DNA of 64,000 bases from Alentia gelatinosa (GCA_950022655.1 OX465580.1:2775122-2839121), one strand, 5' to 3'; shown: positions 24,040 to 37,900, numbered from the stretch's first letter. Notes: generated by a model not told the origin, from the sequence alone. A program made the numbers and translations.

Positions 24040-24245
24040 TTTTGCTTGTTGCATGAAATTTGCATGAAAAATCGCTTCAGTGGATCGAGCATTCGCATAG
24101 AATTTGCTTGGTGCTTACATGGCTCATGCGAATTCGCATGGCCATGTGATGGCCTTGCAAAAATATTAAAAATATTAAATAATTTTGCATGGGATTTGCA
24201 CGGTCGCATAGTCACATGGATCATACAAGGATTCGCATGAAAATT
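24040..24245. repeat. TTTGCATG-rich short-repeat patch
   Basis: Many copies of TTTGCATG, TTCGCATG and complements (ATTTGCATGAAA, GAATTCGCATGG, TTTTGCATGGGATTTGCACG) within 200 bp. The octamer-like ATTTGCAT recurs. Probably a decayed satellite or MITE. Confidence 0.5.
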
Positions 24246-24854
24246 CTGTCCCCTCAGTGGATTTGGTGCTAAAGGATCCAGTCTAGCTGGAGTAAGGGTA
24301 TGGTGGAGTCAAGACCCAGACACAGGAGCACTTGGTATTTTCTCCCCCCAGTATTTTTCTCCATGAGCTTAACATTAAAAACTCATATTCCACAGCCATG
24401 AAGGTCCTGTACTGAATACTCAATGGCTAATTTGGTGAGTTGTTTTATTGATTAATAATGTTATATGGGGAGCGATAAAAATCAGAAACCCACTCAATGG
24501 AAATATATTGGTCTACACTCCACTGAGTTTGAATGCTATGTAATTCACTCAGCTTCCCTCCTTGAAGTACCCGCCTAGCTGATCTTCTTACTCTAAGGGT
24601 CAGACTCTCTGCTGGAAGAATGAATCATTCTTCGAGCAGATCTTTTGTCTAAGTAGTCTCTGTCACAACAGGCTATTGTGGTTGGAGATTGTACTACTCT
24701 CAAAACCCCTTATCCATATTGTCATTCTCTTTTTTGTGTATTTTGATAGAAAGACCATCAAATTAGACTTTGCTATCAATTAGCTAAGTTGATAATACTT
24801 TGTAGTGGGTATTCATAGTTTATATTCCACTATGTCCCAAAAGTCTACCCTGCT
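24246..24854. other. No gene; one-sided hairpin remnants
   Basis: Holds half-copies of the 8098-8216 and 8311-8454 hairpin families (about 24335-24410 and 24470-24570). The rest is unrecognised and unique to this interval. Confidence 0.45.
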
Positions 24855-25549
24855 TCAAGGTATTTGTATTGAGTGCATGAACTCCCTTGAGTACTCCTCC
24901 TCTAGGTAATTGTCATAACTCTGCTCCTTCCGTAGCTCTTTGGGTCCTGGAATCCTAGGCTGGTCCCAGTCTTCCCACCCATATCCAAGATGGCGGCGGG
25001 TTTCGCGGGCTTCTGGATACCTTTCTGTGCGGGTGTCATGGTGTCGGCGTCGCTCCAGGGTCGGTGGATCACATTGGTCCAGTTTAGCTTTCAACGGTAA
25101 GTCCATTTTTCTATCCAGTCCCCTCACCTCTGCCTCCATAGGTTCCACTTGGTCATCAGAGTGAACGCTGGATGTTGTAGAGGCTTGTATATTGTCTTAT
25201 ATTCCGACCAGTTATGGGGGATGCGGAATGAGATTTCGCACTCAGATTCTGTGCTGGCGGCGCTATCTTCCCCGCGAGAAGATTGGCATCGTAGAATATT
25301 ACTTCTCCCAAACCCCTCTCTCTCTTTGTCCTTCCTCTAGCTTTGGGTGCTAGTGGTGGCTCTCTGGTCATAGAATAACTTTTTTACTGAGTAAAAGTTA
25401 TAGAGTGTGTAAGGAATGAACCTGACAAAAATGGTGAGAGAAAATAAAATAGTTCTATGATGGTTGAAGGACAGTGAAGAAGTGGGTGTAGAGTGAGGGG
25501 TGAGAGTGAGTGATAAGGGTGGAGAGTCAGAGGTAGCGCTTCTGTCCAC
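24855..25549 (-). mobile_element. Possible LTR-retroelement remnant (leader plus gag-like start)
   Basis: Three successive minus-strand open frames without introns. The rightmost is Ser/Thr/Pro-rich; the middle begins TREPPLAPKARGRTKRERG. The left one starts at 25148 with EPMEAEVRGLDRKMDLP, is highly charged (RRRHHDTRTERYPEARETRR) and runs off open to 24855. Composition is GC-richer than the surroundings and the stretch is absent from the other array units. No zinc knuckle, protease or PBS seen, so an ordinary gene fragment is possible. Confidence 0.3.
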
Positions 25550-26339
25550 CAGACATCAGCAGCGAGCCGCCCTGCCCAAACGGCAGGACAAGGCCATCAG
25601 TAACAGATAATTGATGAAGGTGCAGTGATTGTCTCTAATTCAATCTACATGTCCAGCCTGACTTAAATTTCATACTATACCTCGAAGATCACCAACCAAG
25701 CACCAAGCATTTTGATTCTGTCTGACCGGAAATCACTTGGTAGTGGCCTTAATATGTTATCCATGTCAAATCGATTATTTCTCTCTATGTATGGTTACCA
25801 TTCACCAATCTGATAGTAGCATAGCCAGATGTTTAGTCTGTGGTTCCTAACTGCAGGTCAGTGCCAATTAATCTGCAATGGGAAACAGGCTTTATCTATG
25901 ATTTTGAGGCAATATAGAGAAAGACAGAAGCTGAAATTAAACCAACAAAACTTTGCAATAATGGTTTCCATGACCTCTTGTAAATTCCAGCTCTGTGTGA
26001 GTAAAGCCAGATCTGCTTTTGTTTCCACTATGATACATGGCAATGCTCTACAACACTCAACTTATTTGATTGGTGTAGAGTGTCTATGATGCAGTGCTCA
26101 CATTAGGAAAGCATGGGGAGTTCTCATAGTGCATTATAGTGATCCACTTCTGCTTATTGTAGTACATTAGGAACACTATTGCAGCCCCCCAAACACACAC
26201 TTTAGGGTCACTTGACACTGTCTCAACGTATTACACACAAATATGTAATGTGCAGTTATATGTAGCTAAAGACTTCTTTCTCTTCTGTGTTATGTATGTG
26301 AAACTTAAGAGTTTGATCTAAGAAAGAAGATTTTCCTAC

Positions 26340-26564
26340 ACAGCCTGGCCAAACAGTTGTAATGAAAAACATAGATTGGGGAAGGGGGAAAATGGGAGGA
26401 CAGCACAAGGGATGAATATCAAGCATGTCATTAACAGACTTACTGGAGTGTGGTGATCGTGACTTAATGCACCCTCTCCTGGATTCATCAGCCTGTGACT
26501 TTGTGATACAAAGGCAGGTGTCGTAGTTACCTGTACTCGTGACATTTATATACTCCTCATGCAC
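26340..26564 (-). CDS. Conserved open frame with EEYINV motif (candidate tail exon)
   Basis: Minus-strand frame beginning H-E-E-Y-I-N-V-T-S-T-G-N-Y-D-T and running on through SQADESRRGCIKSRS. It is open for about 75 codons both here and at 47690-47916, then the two copies diverge by indels. Y-I-N-V fits the Y-x-N pattern bound by Grb2-type SH2 domains, which would suit a receptor tail. Splice sites are uncertain (a GTAACT donor follows the motif in the first copy). It may equally be non-coding. Confidence 0.2.
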
Positions 26565-29500
26565 CAGGACCAGGAAGCAGTTGTCTAATTGTAAGGATGG
26601 CGACCTATCAGGTTCATCTTACACTTTATCATAAAAAGTGGTATACTAATGTAATAAAATGTGGTATACTCATTACTAGTGTAATTCCAGTCAAGATATA
26701 TGATATATTCTAATCGCTCTAGTACTTCAATTCGGAGGTGGTAATTTATTTTATTATCATTTTATTGAGAATGATTTGCATGTACATTTGATACAAAATG
26801 GTCTATGACAAATTCTTTAAAAATGAGTATTCCATCGTGTCTGTATTTACATAGAATCTTATAGCACACTTCAGTCTCTGAAATACAAATGGTATTTCTT
26901 CTTATTTATTTTATGATTGTAAAAAGCTCACTCTATAGTAAAAAGCTGCACACCGTGATCTGTGGCTGCCCTCAATGTTGGGATTTTCCCAAACTGAACA
27001 TCAACATTACAATTGTGTCCAACACTTCTACCGTTCACTCACTGTAATTAGATATTCATGGATATACATGACACTCTCAGACAGGTTACATTCGCAGAAG
27101 AAATAGATGATAAGTAGAGTAAACTGGATGTTCATTGTATATCTAAGATTTTGTTTACAGGTCTGATTACACAGGCACTTCTGGTGAGAAGATAAGATTT
27201 TGTTCCATGCAAATCATCCTAATACAAGGAACGCCTATAGTGCAGACTAAAGCTATATCAGAAAGTTTCTGGCCTCTTTAGAATGTATAAAAGAATATCT
27301 TAAAGGGAAATGTAGTAGTACAATAAATGATATTTGCACCCGCTATCACCCAAAAAAGGTATGCGCTTCCATTGCCAGCTATACATATACAATATTTCCC
27401 TCAATCTCTATTTCAGCAAGTTTTGTTTGCTCGGTGGAATCAGCACTTAAAACAAAAGATTTTAAACCAAGCATTTAAAAATCACATATTGGATGATTGA
27501 ACTAGAATAGTTCTATGAATTTGAAAGAATCATATGGTTGTCAACCAAGATCTTCTATTCTATATAATATTTCATTGGATGAGATGAAAGAAAAGAGCAG
27601 AGAGATATAGCTACACTGGAGGTGGAGTCATGCGATTGTGTGGCCTGAAAGTAGGAGTCATATGATTCTCAAAATAGATGACAATAACATGATTATGATA
27701 TTTACTTAAAAGAGTCACATGATTCATCAAGAACTAAGCAATTTATGTTGGATGTTTCTAGGATGATTCCATATCATGTAAATTTATTGAAAGAGTACAA
27801 TATTCTTCCCTAGGGATCAGATGATCATGTAGAACTAGAAAATAAAGGACATAAAAAAATTCCTCAAAGATATTTTGTGATCAATTATAGGTAATGTAAT
27901 TCTGATATAGGATGGATTTGTTAAATGAAATAAAAAGCTGTCCCTCAGCAGAAGTGTATGTTAAATTGATAACAATTAACCATTCAGTTGCATTTTGTCA
28001 TGTCTTGTAATGTTGATACTTACATCGTTAGACAATTGCTAGACATATATAATTTGGTGTTGTATTCAAGGGATGCATGTGAAAAAACCCAGGTAGGGTG
28101 AGTACCTTTTGGGAATTATTTTGAGCATATACCACTGAGAGGTACTTGTATTGATTATGATAATACTCTATACTGTGTTTCCATCCAAGAAAGAATTTGT
28201 GGATTATTTAGTCCTTTAATATGAATAGGATGTTGTCTTGTAGAAATGTCCATCTTGATTTTGGGAGGAAGGTAACTCATATATCTGTTGAATCTGTAAG
28301 ATAGTAGTGATCCTAGTTATGCTCAGATATTCAGGATTTTCTTAAATCTGATTCTGATTAAATATTGAGTGCAGAGGATCTGCTAAACTTTTACACTCTT
28401 GCTGCATAAAGTTGGAAGTGCATTGTCACTTCACACACTTTCTTACCAGGCGTATATCAACAAATCAATAATGAATGCAGACTCAAAATAGTAACACTTG
28501 AAGATGCAGATGAAATTCACACAGATGTGCAGAGTACAGTTCCTATATAAGATAATGATGTAGCACACTGTATTCAATTCCTAGATAGATCGTTCAGACT
28601 CAATGTAAGCAGGAACACCAGGCCTCTTAGCGTATAGTCCACACAAATATACCAGGTCAATCTTATTCCAGCAGCAGTGTAAGATCTCCAGCGACCATTG
28701 GAGTAGAAGCGTCTACCTCCCTGAAGTCACACATTAACCACTTTTCTCTAGCTCAGATGTTTTAACTCTGCATATAAGACGCACTTTATATATGAATTTG
28801 TTTAACCAGCAACACTGCACACATCCTTGCTCCAATGTGCACCACCTTATTCAGCCATGATATCCCAGCACATTCCGACTGGTCTATGTATTTTTACAAT
28901 TGTGAGTCTAGCTGTGTTTACATCCTCCATATTATGTGCGTTTTACTGCACTACGGTGCAAACATGATAAAATATTACATTGTGGTATGGACTTATTTCA
29001 ATAACCATCTCTTTTCCTAAAAAACAGAGCATCCTCACCAAGGGCAAGTGTTATGACCATTGCTATTTCATCATTATATTACACCACACTTGAACATCGA
29101 TGCTAACATGTATCAGGGGCTGTCCTTATATGTATCAAACAACAGACCACTTCACTTCAGCACTCACAATCCTGCCTTGTACATCTTGGGTTGGGGGAGT
29201 TTCTGGTGTATCAGGGGATGCACCAGAAAACACATCCTAGCTTCATGTAAGTCCTGCAGGTAAAATCTTCATAACAGCATACCAGATGGAGTGATAACAC
29301 TGGTCATGGTGATATCAGAGAACAAACATTTGGTGAATGGCTCTCACACCTAGGTTTTGTTCCTCTGAGACTTTGATAAGTGTACAAAATGCCCATTGAG
29401 TATTGTAAAGAAAACCTCAATGGTGGGTGATGTCACATACGTTAGCCTACAAGTCAGTAATGGGTGGGAGATAAAATCTGAACTGCACTGTGTAATCTCA

Positions 29501-29605
29501 CTTGTCTTTTCTTCAAATGATTACTCCACAAGCAAAATGCTTAGCTTATTCAGTGACTTTGGATCTTGATGCAGTTCCTCTTTAGTATACCAACTATCAG
29601 ATTTT

Positions 29606-29815
29606 TTATGGTCCCATATCTGTTTCAGTTTTCAGTGGTTCAGCCATCATTATGACTGAGGTTTCTACACTGAATGTATATTTGATGCTGAGATGCAACC
29701 AACTTGATGCTCCTTCCTGGTAACACAGAAGGCCTGACTCAGATGACCGGGCACCAGGCACTTTTGTAATTCTGCAGTCACAGTCGACCTCCACTTCTCT
29801 TATGACTAACATATC
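29606..29815 (-). CDS. Candidate 3'-terminal exon G in block B1 (70 codons including stop)
   Basis: Opens at a good acceptor (TTTGTATTTCCAG) and reads in phase 0 for 69 codons to TAA. It begins DMLVIREVEVDCDCR, has SSESGLLCYQEGASS in the middle and ends ETDMGP. The copy at 51526-51735 is nearly identical with the same frame. The preceding candidate exon (donor at 30584) also ends in phase 0, so the two could join. No domain recognised. It lies on the strand of the Ig genes, downstream of gene 2, so it could be part of a 3' end. It may also be an independent gene or chance. Confidence 0.35.
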   Translation of the reverse strand, partial: DMLVIREVEVDCDCRITKVPGARSSESGLLCYQEGASSWLHLSIKYTFSVETSVIMMAEPLKTETDMGP

Positions 29816-30583
29816 CTGGAAATACAAATAGAAAAATGTTATTCAGAGAAGTGTTGCGATGGTATCAGAGGTGCAGAAATTCACAGTACGTTTTATGGTG
29901 TTGATGAATTGGATTTCATCATCATTTCAAAATGGACGATGTTATGTACCTCTTTGACATCAGTATAAGGAACATAATTTACAGGAACATCTCTCATCTC
30001 TCATCAAAATGAAAGTTTACCTATAGAAGAAATTATCTAATAGGGTCCATATCTATAAAGTATTTTCTTTATGTATTAAATCAACTAAATGTTATAATAA
30101 TAGTATCACTATATCATCTAAATTGTAGGATACTGCAAATATTTTTGTCAAAAGATAACTCTGAGAACACTTGATTAGTTCTATTGTGCAAGCCTTTCCA
30201 TTGATACATCAAGGGAGGAGGTATTCATTTGAATGGAAGTCAGGGTGTGGGGGGTCATTGGTAGGTTCCCAAAGGGTAGTGGACAGAATTTACTGAGGTC
30301 ACTATATACTATGTTCAGATGAAACGATGGGTGTGGGAGCTAATGGTAGGTTCCTAAAGGATGGTAGACATAGAGACCACAGAGATTACTAGGGAACTCA
30401 AATAGCAGATCCCTGATAGAGCATGCAGATCCCTGTCAGATGTCCAGATCAGCTACAAGACCCCTTTGACTCACAGGCTGGTAACACTTAACCAGAATCT
30501 GACCTGAAATATTTCATATCTGACCATCAAACAATCTAGACAAAATACATACATATTCCCCTGCTGAAATTCTATTTACTTAC

Positions 30584-30675
30584 CAGCCAGCTCACTAGCT
30601 GGAAACCCCAAACAAAATTATGACTCCAACGACTCCCCATCAGGCATAATCCATAAAGATGCTCCTTCTGCCACC
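30584..30675 (-). CDS. Candidate exon F upstream of exon G (block B1)
   Basis: Open frame reading WQKEHLYGLCLMGSRW, then S-H-N-F-V-W-G-F-Q-L-V-S-W-L, ending in phase 0 at a GTAAGT donor. Its start is uncertain (AG at about 30675 or a few bases later). The same stretch is unchanged at about 53072-53163. No family recognised. The end of the exon is fairly hydrophobic but too short and polar to call a membrane segment. Confidence 0.25.
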
Positions 30676-30863
30676 CTATTTACATGTAAAATCTGCCTCA
30701 TCGTGTGAGAAGGTAAGAGTGCCAGTGTTCACAGCGCTCTGCGGTTGCTCCTCTGTGTTGTACAGTTGTAACATCACCATTAAGTCGTTCTTCCTTCTAG
30801 GTCCATCACTTTCACCCTCATTGAAAGATGATGATGACAAGTAATGATGCCTGGGTAAGCAAC
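30676..30863 (-). CDS. Candidate phase-1 terminal exon E (61 codons plus stop)
   Basis: After a TTATTTCAG acceptor a phase-1 frame runs C-L-P-R-H-H-Y-L-S-S-S-S, an acidic middle (FNEGESDGPRRKND) and ends DEADFTCK before TAG. Phase 1 is what the last C2 exon of gene 2 needs. In block B2 the frame stays open but the acceptor AG is altered and all differences are amino-acid changing, which argues against selection. Weak candidate only. Confidence 0.18.
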
Positions 30864-31559
30864 CTGAAATAATCTTTACAGCCTATGGTTAATACAAGGT
30901 GAGTGAATCCTAGTACCTTAAAGGCAGCTGCAGGGATTAGACAAACATAGCCTAATGAGTCTTTCTATTTTTGGTTCCTCCGTTTGTCTTATGGTACTGT
31001 GACAGCAGTTTCCCGAACATTGGATAAAATCTATGTATCTACTCACTTCTTTGAAAGTCCTATCACCCTTAGAATTATAGAAAAACATGCTAGGATTAGA
31101 TCCAACAACTCAAAATATCCCAATTCTCCCTCAAGGATAATATTTCTGATAATTAAATCATCTACAGTATATAGATGATGAAATGATACCTAGAAAAAAA
31201 TATTTGCAGTTGATAATGACTTGATGATTAATATGTTTTCACATGGCAAAACTGCCCACTTCTTGAATATCGGCGGCAATCTAGGAATGAAACATCTAGA
31301 TTCAACAACATAGCAGTTGATGAGGTCCATTGGTGTTTGATTCATGTCAGCTGTAAAGTGTAAGGAATATTGTTCCTATGATGCAGGAAGTGAATGCATG
31401 AGTCTGAAATGAAAAGATTGTAAGAATATAGGCTATATATGATAAAGTGCAAAAATATAGGATAAGTTAGAATTAAAGATATTGCTCGTGATTCATTTAT
31501 GCCATCTACAAACTTCATATGCACATTCTACAATTCAAAAGGAAACTGATTTATAAAGT

Positions 31560-34500
31560 GAGATCTACTGATGAAATATAACCACCTTACCTGTGCTGTA
31601 GCCCTGCGTAAAGTACTTCTGTTTGTGTGACACCAAACAAGCTGGACCCATAGACATCAGTATGACATACTCTGCATACATTATGTACTTTGTTTTTCAT
31701 CATATTTGCTGTTACCATTTATGGCAGCAGACCTTTCGTTTAGGTCTTTATAACTTACCCAAATCATCTCTTGTAACAGATCATAATTGGAATATCCTAC
31801 AATTAGCATTTATTTTAATGGGGAAGTAGTTGAAAGACTACCATAAAGACAATTTACGCGATTCTACAACATGCAAAAAATGAGTTCTGCTTCTTTTATA
31901 GCAAAATAGCTGCAGGTGAAAATTATTTGGTACAGTTAAAACTTGATGTGAGAAATTTGCGGAAAATATTTCAAAGTAGTTTAGAGATAAAAGTTGCACA
32001 CCCAGAAGAAGCATGAGAAGCTCTTCCACATCTTCGAACTTCTCTATCGTCCACCAACATCCATCGGCACGCAATCCTTTTTTTAGCATCATCAAAAATA
32101 TGGTTGAAGTGTTGTCTAACAAAAATTGCTGTCACTTCAAAGGATGTGGAAACATGTTCAATCAAATGGAGTTTGGTTTAAAAAGAATGTCCTTGACGCT
32201 GTTGACGCAAGTTTCGCATACCGGTTTTCGATTGAAATGAGCAGTGAAGCGAAAATTATTTGATCATTGATCATCGGTATAGACTTGCTAGCAGGCAGAC
32301 TTGGGTGCTACATAACCCGTAATGAAATCTGATTGGCATTATCCCTATCATTTCACCAGATATGGGCCTTACTTTGAATTGTCTTAATCTAAATACATGC
32401 CTATTTGTATCTTGAGCTATACATAGAGCAAGTGGGCAATAAATATCATGTTCTGCTCCACAAAAATGCTAAAAGCCTACTTGTTCAATATGTAATTAGA
32501 TCTGATGAAAAAGTATTAATTTCAAATTTACATTTCTTCAAATGTTACATATATTAAAACCAACATACCTTGTAAATACCTTGACGGCGAATGTTGAAAT
32601 GTACTGGTGCTCCTTGTTTTCTTGCAGGTAGACTGAGATGTGATTAACTGGTAATTCTCCTTGTGTTGGTACTAGACTTGACTTGTCCCATTAATTTGAA
32701 CCTTAAATTTTTAATTTTTTTTTAATTTCTTCAAACGCTTCTTTCCGATCAGCAATCAAGTGCCCTGATTCAATGTTTCATCCTGTGTATCCTTCTTGGT
32801 GGTATTGTGCTGAGCGATGGTTACTGCTAGAAGTTTGGAGTTGGGTATTATGATACATTCGAAATATCATATGCAACTCAATGCCTCTGAGGGTCTCATG
32901 TGCTGAGGCTCTCCTTCCATGACTTATTAGATAAACAAAACTGGGATACTCAACCTCAATTGATTGGTGTAAATACACTCTCACTGCCTTCTGGCTGTAC
33001 AGTGTGGTGGATCTCTGGTGTGCTTAACCTTCTAGGAGACACCTCAATGCATCAGGGTTTAAGCGAAAGGCATTTTACTGAATGTTTATTGATCAACACA
33101 TATTAGAAGTTCATTTATGCCTTCAATTTCCATGATTTTGGGAGAAGAAAAATATTTTGGAATATGAAAAATGAAACAGTAATTTTACTGTTTGATTTCA
33201 TACTCCATTATTTACTGTTTGATTTCACACCCCGTAATTTTACTGTTTGATTTCATACCCCAAAATATTTTCCTGTTCGTGGATAATAGTTGCAGTAGTT
33301 GCGCATATTGATTGCAGTTTTTATTGTGACTTGGCAGAACAGGTGATAATATCTGAATGATATCAATACATTGATTTTCATATAAGGTGGCCAACCTTGT
33401 TTCTTATACTGGTGACTTCAGTATCAAGAAAAACTATAGTCATAGGAGAACGGTCATTACATGACAATAGGGTACAGTGATCTAAACTGTTTGATGATGT
33501 GTTCGTTTTCTTGAGAAAACACTCAAGTATTCAATATAGCCGAATTCAGGTCTCTCGCTGATCCTCAATCTTGTGCTATACCTGCAATATATATTGACAC
33601 AGCCGATTCTCATCAGGGCTATGGAACAGGAGTTAATCAAGTGACATGCAATCTCCCTTAAGATCGGCCACACTCCCTGTCAACATCTGGTCCTGCTCCT
33701 GGCCACGTCTGGCTGTAAAGTTAAGGTTGAGTCCTTGCCTGGCATGAGCAGTAGCTGCCAGTCTGTGATGGAAAAAACGATTCTGAGCAACAGATTCTGA
33801 CAACTTTGAGATATTTCTGTTCAGGGGCCAGGAATACCTGAATCCCCATGGCTGCACTATTCTGCTGCTACTGTCAGCTTAATTCTGCCTGATTTCTCAG
33901 ATGTGGCTCCTCTTCTTTAAGAATGTCATCAAGTTGAAGTTATAGCCCATAAGACATTTAATCGGTGCATTAGCTTCTGTCAGTAGTACTTGCTCATGAG
34001 AAGGCTGCAGGCAGTTTAAAGAGAGGCTTTCGCCTTCTGAAATGTGCTGCTCAGATGGACTTATTTAGCATTGTCCCTTGATGTATCAGCACCATGTTCG
34101 TGTTTCATTAGTTATTTTTTCTCTGTGAGTAGTACTGGCTTATGAGCAGGCTGAGGCTAATATCACATGAGGTCTGTTCATGGTGATATGCAGGTGCAAT
34201 CCTCTGAAATTATCTGCTCTGATGAGCTTAATATGTGTGGTCCTTTGATGTGTCGGTAACCAGCTTTTGTTTTTACCAGTTTCTGACTGCAGTACCAAAG
34301 AAATTTAAGGTACCACCAAAAAGCAATACTACCTTCAAAATGGAGAAATCTAAGATTTTACAATTCTTTAGAATTCATAGTGTATCTTCAGTATTCTCAA
34401 ATTTTAAACAAAACATGAATGAAAATTTACATTTGGGCATGGTACCAAATGCTACTCAGTTATTATGTTTTCTCCCAGTGATTCAGGCGAAAAAACATCT

Positions 34501-34635
34501 TCAGGTAGAATTGGGGTATTTGACTCGACATACCATGAATAGATAAAATAGTCAAAGACTAGGAAATATCATGGTACTGATATATCTACAAAATATTTCA
34601 TGTGAAACTTTCCAAAGTAAGAACAAGATACTTAC
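31560..34635 (-). other. 3' side of gene 2: no confirmed exon
   Basis: Copy of 9710-12738 with the same short conserved frames. The frame equivalent to 11676-11957 has acquired a TAA, and the piece at 31971-32165 is open only here. No transmembrane segment seen. Confidence 0.3.
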
Positions 34636-34920
34636 AAGCTCTATTACTGACATAGACCAGCACAGCAGATGATTGTGGAGAGGAACCGATGATGTTAGCG
34701 AGACTACAGCTATATCGGCCAGTATCATTGGTTGTTGCTGTTATTGTGTGTGACGGAGACTCTGGCCAATCCCTAATCAGCTCACCATCCTTGTACCATC
34801 TGGCCAAATGTGCGGCAGGGTTGGCTTTAACACCATTTTGACTGCACTTGAACAAAACTTGTTCTCCTTTGTATGGGTTTTCAGGATTTACCGAAAGTGA
34901 AGCTGGGTCAGATGAGATAT
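34636..34920 (-). CDS. Gene 2 exon 7: C2-type Ig domain, last recognised exon
   Basis: 285 nt, phase 1-1. First Cys in LFKCSQNG, Trp in RWYKDGELI, second Cys in DTGRYSC. It ends Y-V-S-N-R-A plus one base at a GTAAGT donor. A further exon must follow to the left. Confidence 0.85.
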
Positions 34921-37900
34921 CTACAGGAGAAAACACATCAAAATAACACAAAGGAAAATGACAAGCACAAAAAATAACCTTTCTTCAGGTTGTCCTGTTA
35001 CAGTGGCATTGACGGCAGCTTTACAACATGTAGATTATCTCCCACTATCATCGATTTATTGCTCCTTACAATCGCTTCTAACCACTCTATTTGCTTCTTA
35101 TTAGTAGAAACTAAACAAGAGTTAGACTTGTCAGTGTTTATGCCACAATGGGCAGGTCATGTATTACTATGCAAAGAGTTAGCTGCGCATAGTGAGGAAC
35201 AGACTTGAATAGAGTGGCATAGACACTGACAAGTCTATCTGGAGTTTGGTTTCGTATTTATCCTACCAGGTCTCTATGATTTTGGATTACTAAAATATAA
35301 ATATTGACTCAACGACCAACCTTAAATGAGTGCTGAATGTCAGTTTGCGAGTTGCAGTTCACATATTGGAACTTTTTTTTGGTCTCAATTTCTTTATTTA
35401 GATAAAAAATATACATTTCCATCAATGTATATAAATGTGAGGAGCTTTTCTCAACAAAGAGGCAAGGGCCTCAGTCTTTTTATAAGACTGGTTTCAATGG
35501 CCCACCTTGATCAGCAGCCATAAACCCACAAAGAAAGTTATTTTAAGGTCTCCAAGATTATAAAAGATATATCTAACAAGAACAATCAAACATCAGAAGA
35601 AACTTCACCATTCTATGAAGTCAATAACCAAGTTAATCATAAGATATTAATCAACTTGGGAATAAGAGGGGGGTACAGTTTGTTGTGTCTACACCTACAT
35701 ATCCCAGATTTTGCTTCAAAGATTTGCCTTTGCATCACATTTATCTGCCTACACGGCAGTGGTTCAGTCTACTCTAGGAGAAAATACAGTTTGTGTTGGT
35801 TTCACTGCAGCTATTTGAATGTTACTATCTAAAAGTGTGCTTAATCAGTTTATATCAACGTATAGAAGACATAATGTTTAACAAATTTCGCTCTCAAACG
35901 TCAATGCCAACGTCCCTAACCTGGGAGCTGTTTCAAAAGTCGAGTGAAGTCTCGCCAGCGGCACGTCGCATTTTCAAAGTGAGAGGCCGGCAACAGCGAG
36001 CGGCACTTTGAATCAAAGCGGCAGCAAAACCACTACCAATACCCAATAGAGAACGGCACCGCCCCTCGACAGTGACACTTCACCTGCAGTTGTTTAGCTT
36101 TCACTTTGCCGGTGAGTTCTCTCGTTTAGCACCCTCCCTACTTTTGAAACAGCACCCTGGTCACAGATTGGTTGATTTTGTATGCCCCTAGAGGCATAAA
36201 TTACACCTTATGTCATGGCATGCTGCATAAAATTATCTGGTGGCTTTTTATTAGGGGTAGGATTAGGTAAGTCTTTATAGTAACTACACAATCTAAGCAG
36301 GTATATTTTGATATTTTGATACATAATGTAAGTAAATGACCTTGATAAAGGTTTTATGAAAAAAGGTAAGATTTTAAAGAGTTATTTACCCTATTGCGCC
36401 GGGTTCCCATGGCATGGGTTCAGTCATGGGGCCGGGTAAGATGTAAGACATATGTACATATTTCTGACAAAAATAGACATCAATGAAAGGTCATCCGAGG
36501 CGAAAATACATATTAAACAGAAATAGGAAAGGGCAAACTTACACAAAACATTCAGTGTTTTGGACACTGTCACAGGGTTTCCTATTGATGGCATCACTCT
36601 ACAGCTGACAACCTTCCCGTTATCCTCCCTTGTCAGTTTCCGTGTTGTCTCTATTGTGTACTTGTATGAATTATCAGAATTAGTTGTCTGTGATATAGGC
36701 AGAAGACTTTGTGTTCCCCACAGCATCTCAAACTGACCACGTCCCAGAGCTGGGTATGCCCAGTCTATCACACAGCTCACTGTCACAGTGCTGTTCTCTG
36801 TGTAAGTGGAATCCTCCAGCCCCGTCAATGTAATCTTTGGCTGAACTGTAGGGATAAACAGAGTGAAATGTTGTATTCAATTGATAATTGGGAATAATAA
36901 AAGAAGGAAGAAAATACTTTAATGTAACTTATTGGAATTTAGATACTAACCAAGATATGGCATAGTATTGATTTACAGAGTTTCTGAAATGTGCCGCCCA
37001 ATGCGGGAGTGTCCATCATGTGCTGCCCTGACATGATTAACTCAAAAGTACAGAAAAAGGACTGCATCCACATTCTTACTCCTTCTCTTTTAGACCTTGC
37101 CTATTAGACCCTTCATTAGGACTGTTTGAATATGGCCAATAGTTTTAAATACAACTGTTTCTCACCATGTATCTTCACTGAAAAGGGAATAGGTTGGAGT
37201 TCATGAGAGATAAAAGTCATCAAACTAATTAACATTTATCTATTGGATTGTGTTTGCATTTGAAATGACATCATTAGTTCTGAGTTTGAGAAGAAAATAC
37301 TTACTATAAACACTTAGTTTTACTGGGTGAAATCTGTCCTTTAGTGTTCCTTTATCCAACACCTCACAGGTGAAGTAAGAGTCGTCCTCCAGCTGCACAC
37401 TGCCGATAGTCAGACTGAATGTGGTTCTGTCTACAGACATGTCAGCACGGGTATTCAGCCTACCTATACCTCCTGTATCTATCTGATAAAAAAGTCTGTG
37501 TGGTGAACGAGTTGTAGCTCTCACAAATCCAAGATACCATTGTCTACTAATGAAGTCAATCTTCCCTGAGGCACAGTCCAGTGTAACAGTTGTAGACTCC
37601 TCAGCCTCAACACCTGAAACATATCATACAAGGTATTTATCACAACTCGCCTCACTTTACCCTTTTAAACACATCAGTTTAAGAATAATTGACTCCCCAT
37701 CTTCTGCACTTGTTCATTTTGAACCTGTTGTATCTGCATCATCAGTTCAGGTAGTCAACTGAGAGCCACTGCCGCCAAATAATTTCCAACATGTCTGTGA
37801 AGTAAGGGCTCGGACCACACTGGCTAGAAAATATTGTATTTTCAGTTTCTAACACGGGTGCATATTCCACAATGTGTAAATCAATTAAAAAGTAAGGTTA

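Larger units (their letters stand above)
25590..31480. repeat. Array block B1 (intergenic)
   Basis: Starts at AGATAATTGATGAAGGTGCA and matches B2 from 42957 onward. It holds candidate exons E, F and G and the EEYINV frame. About 460 bp at 27740-28190 are missing from B2. Confidence 0.8.

Noticed and set aside
30659..30844. Plus-strand mini-gene with a GTAAGA donor and TTCTTCCTTCTAG acceptor ending in D-D-D-D-K
   Set aside because: The two pieces do not join in a useful frame, and the minus strand gives a better conserved reading.
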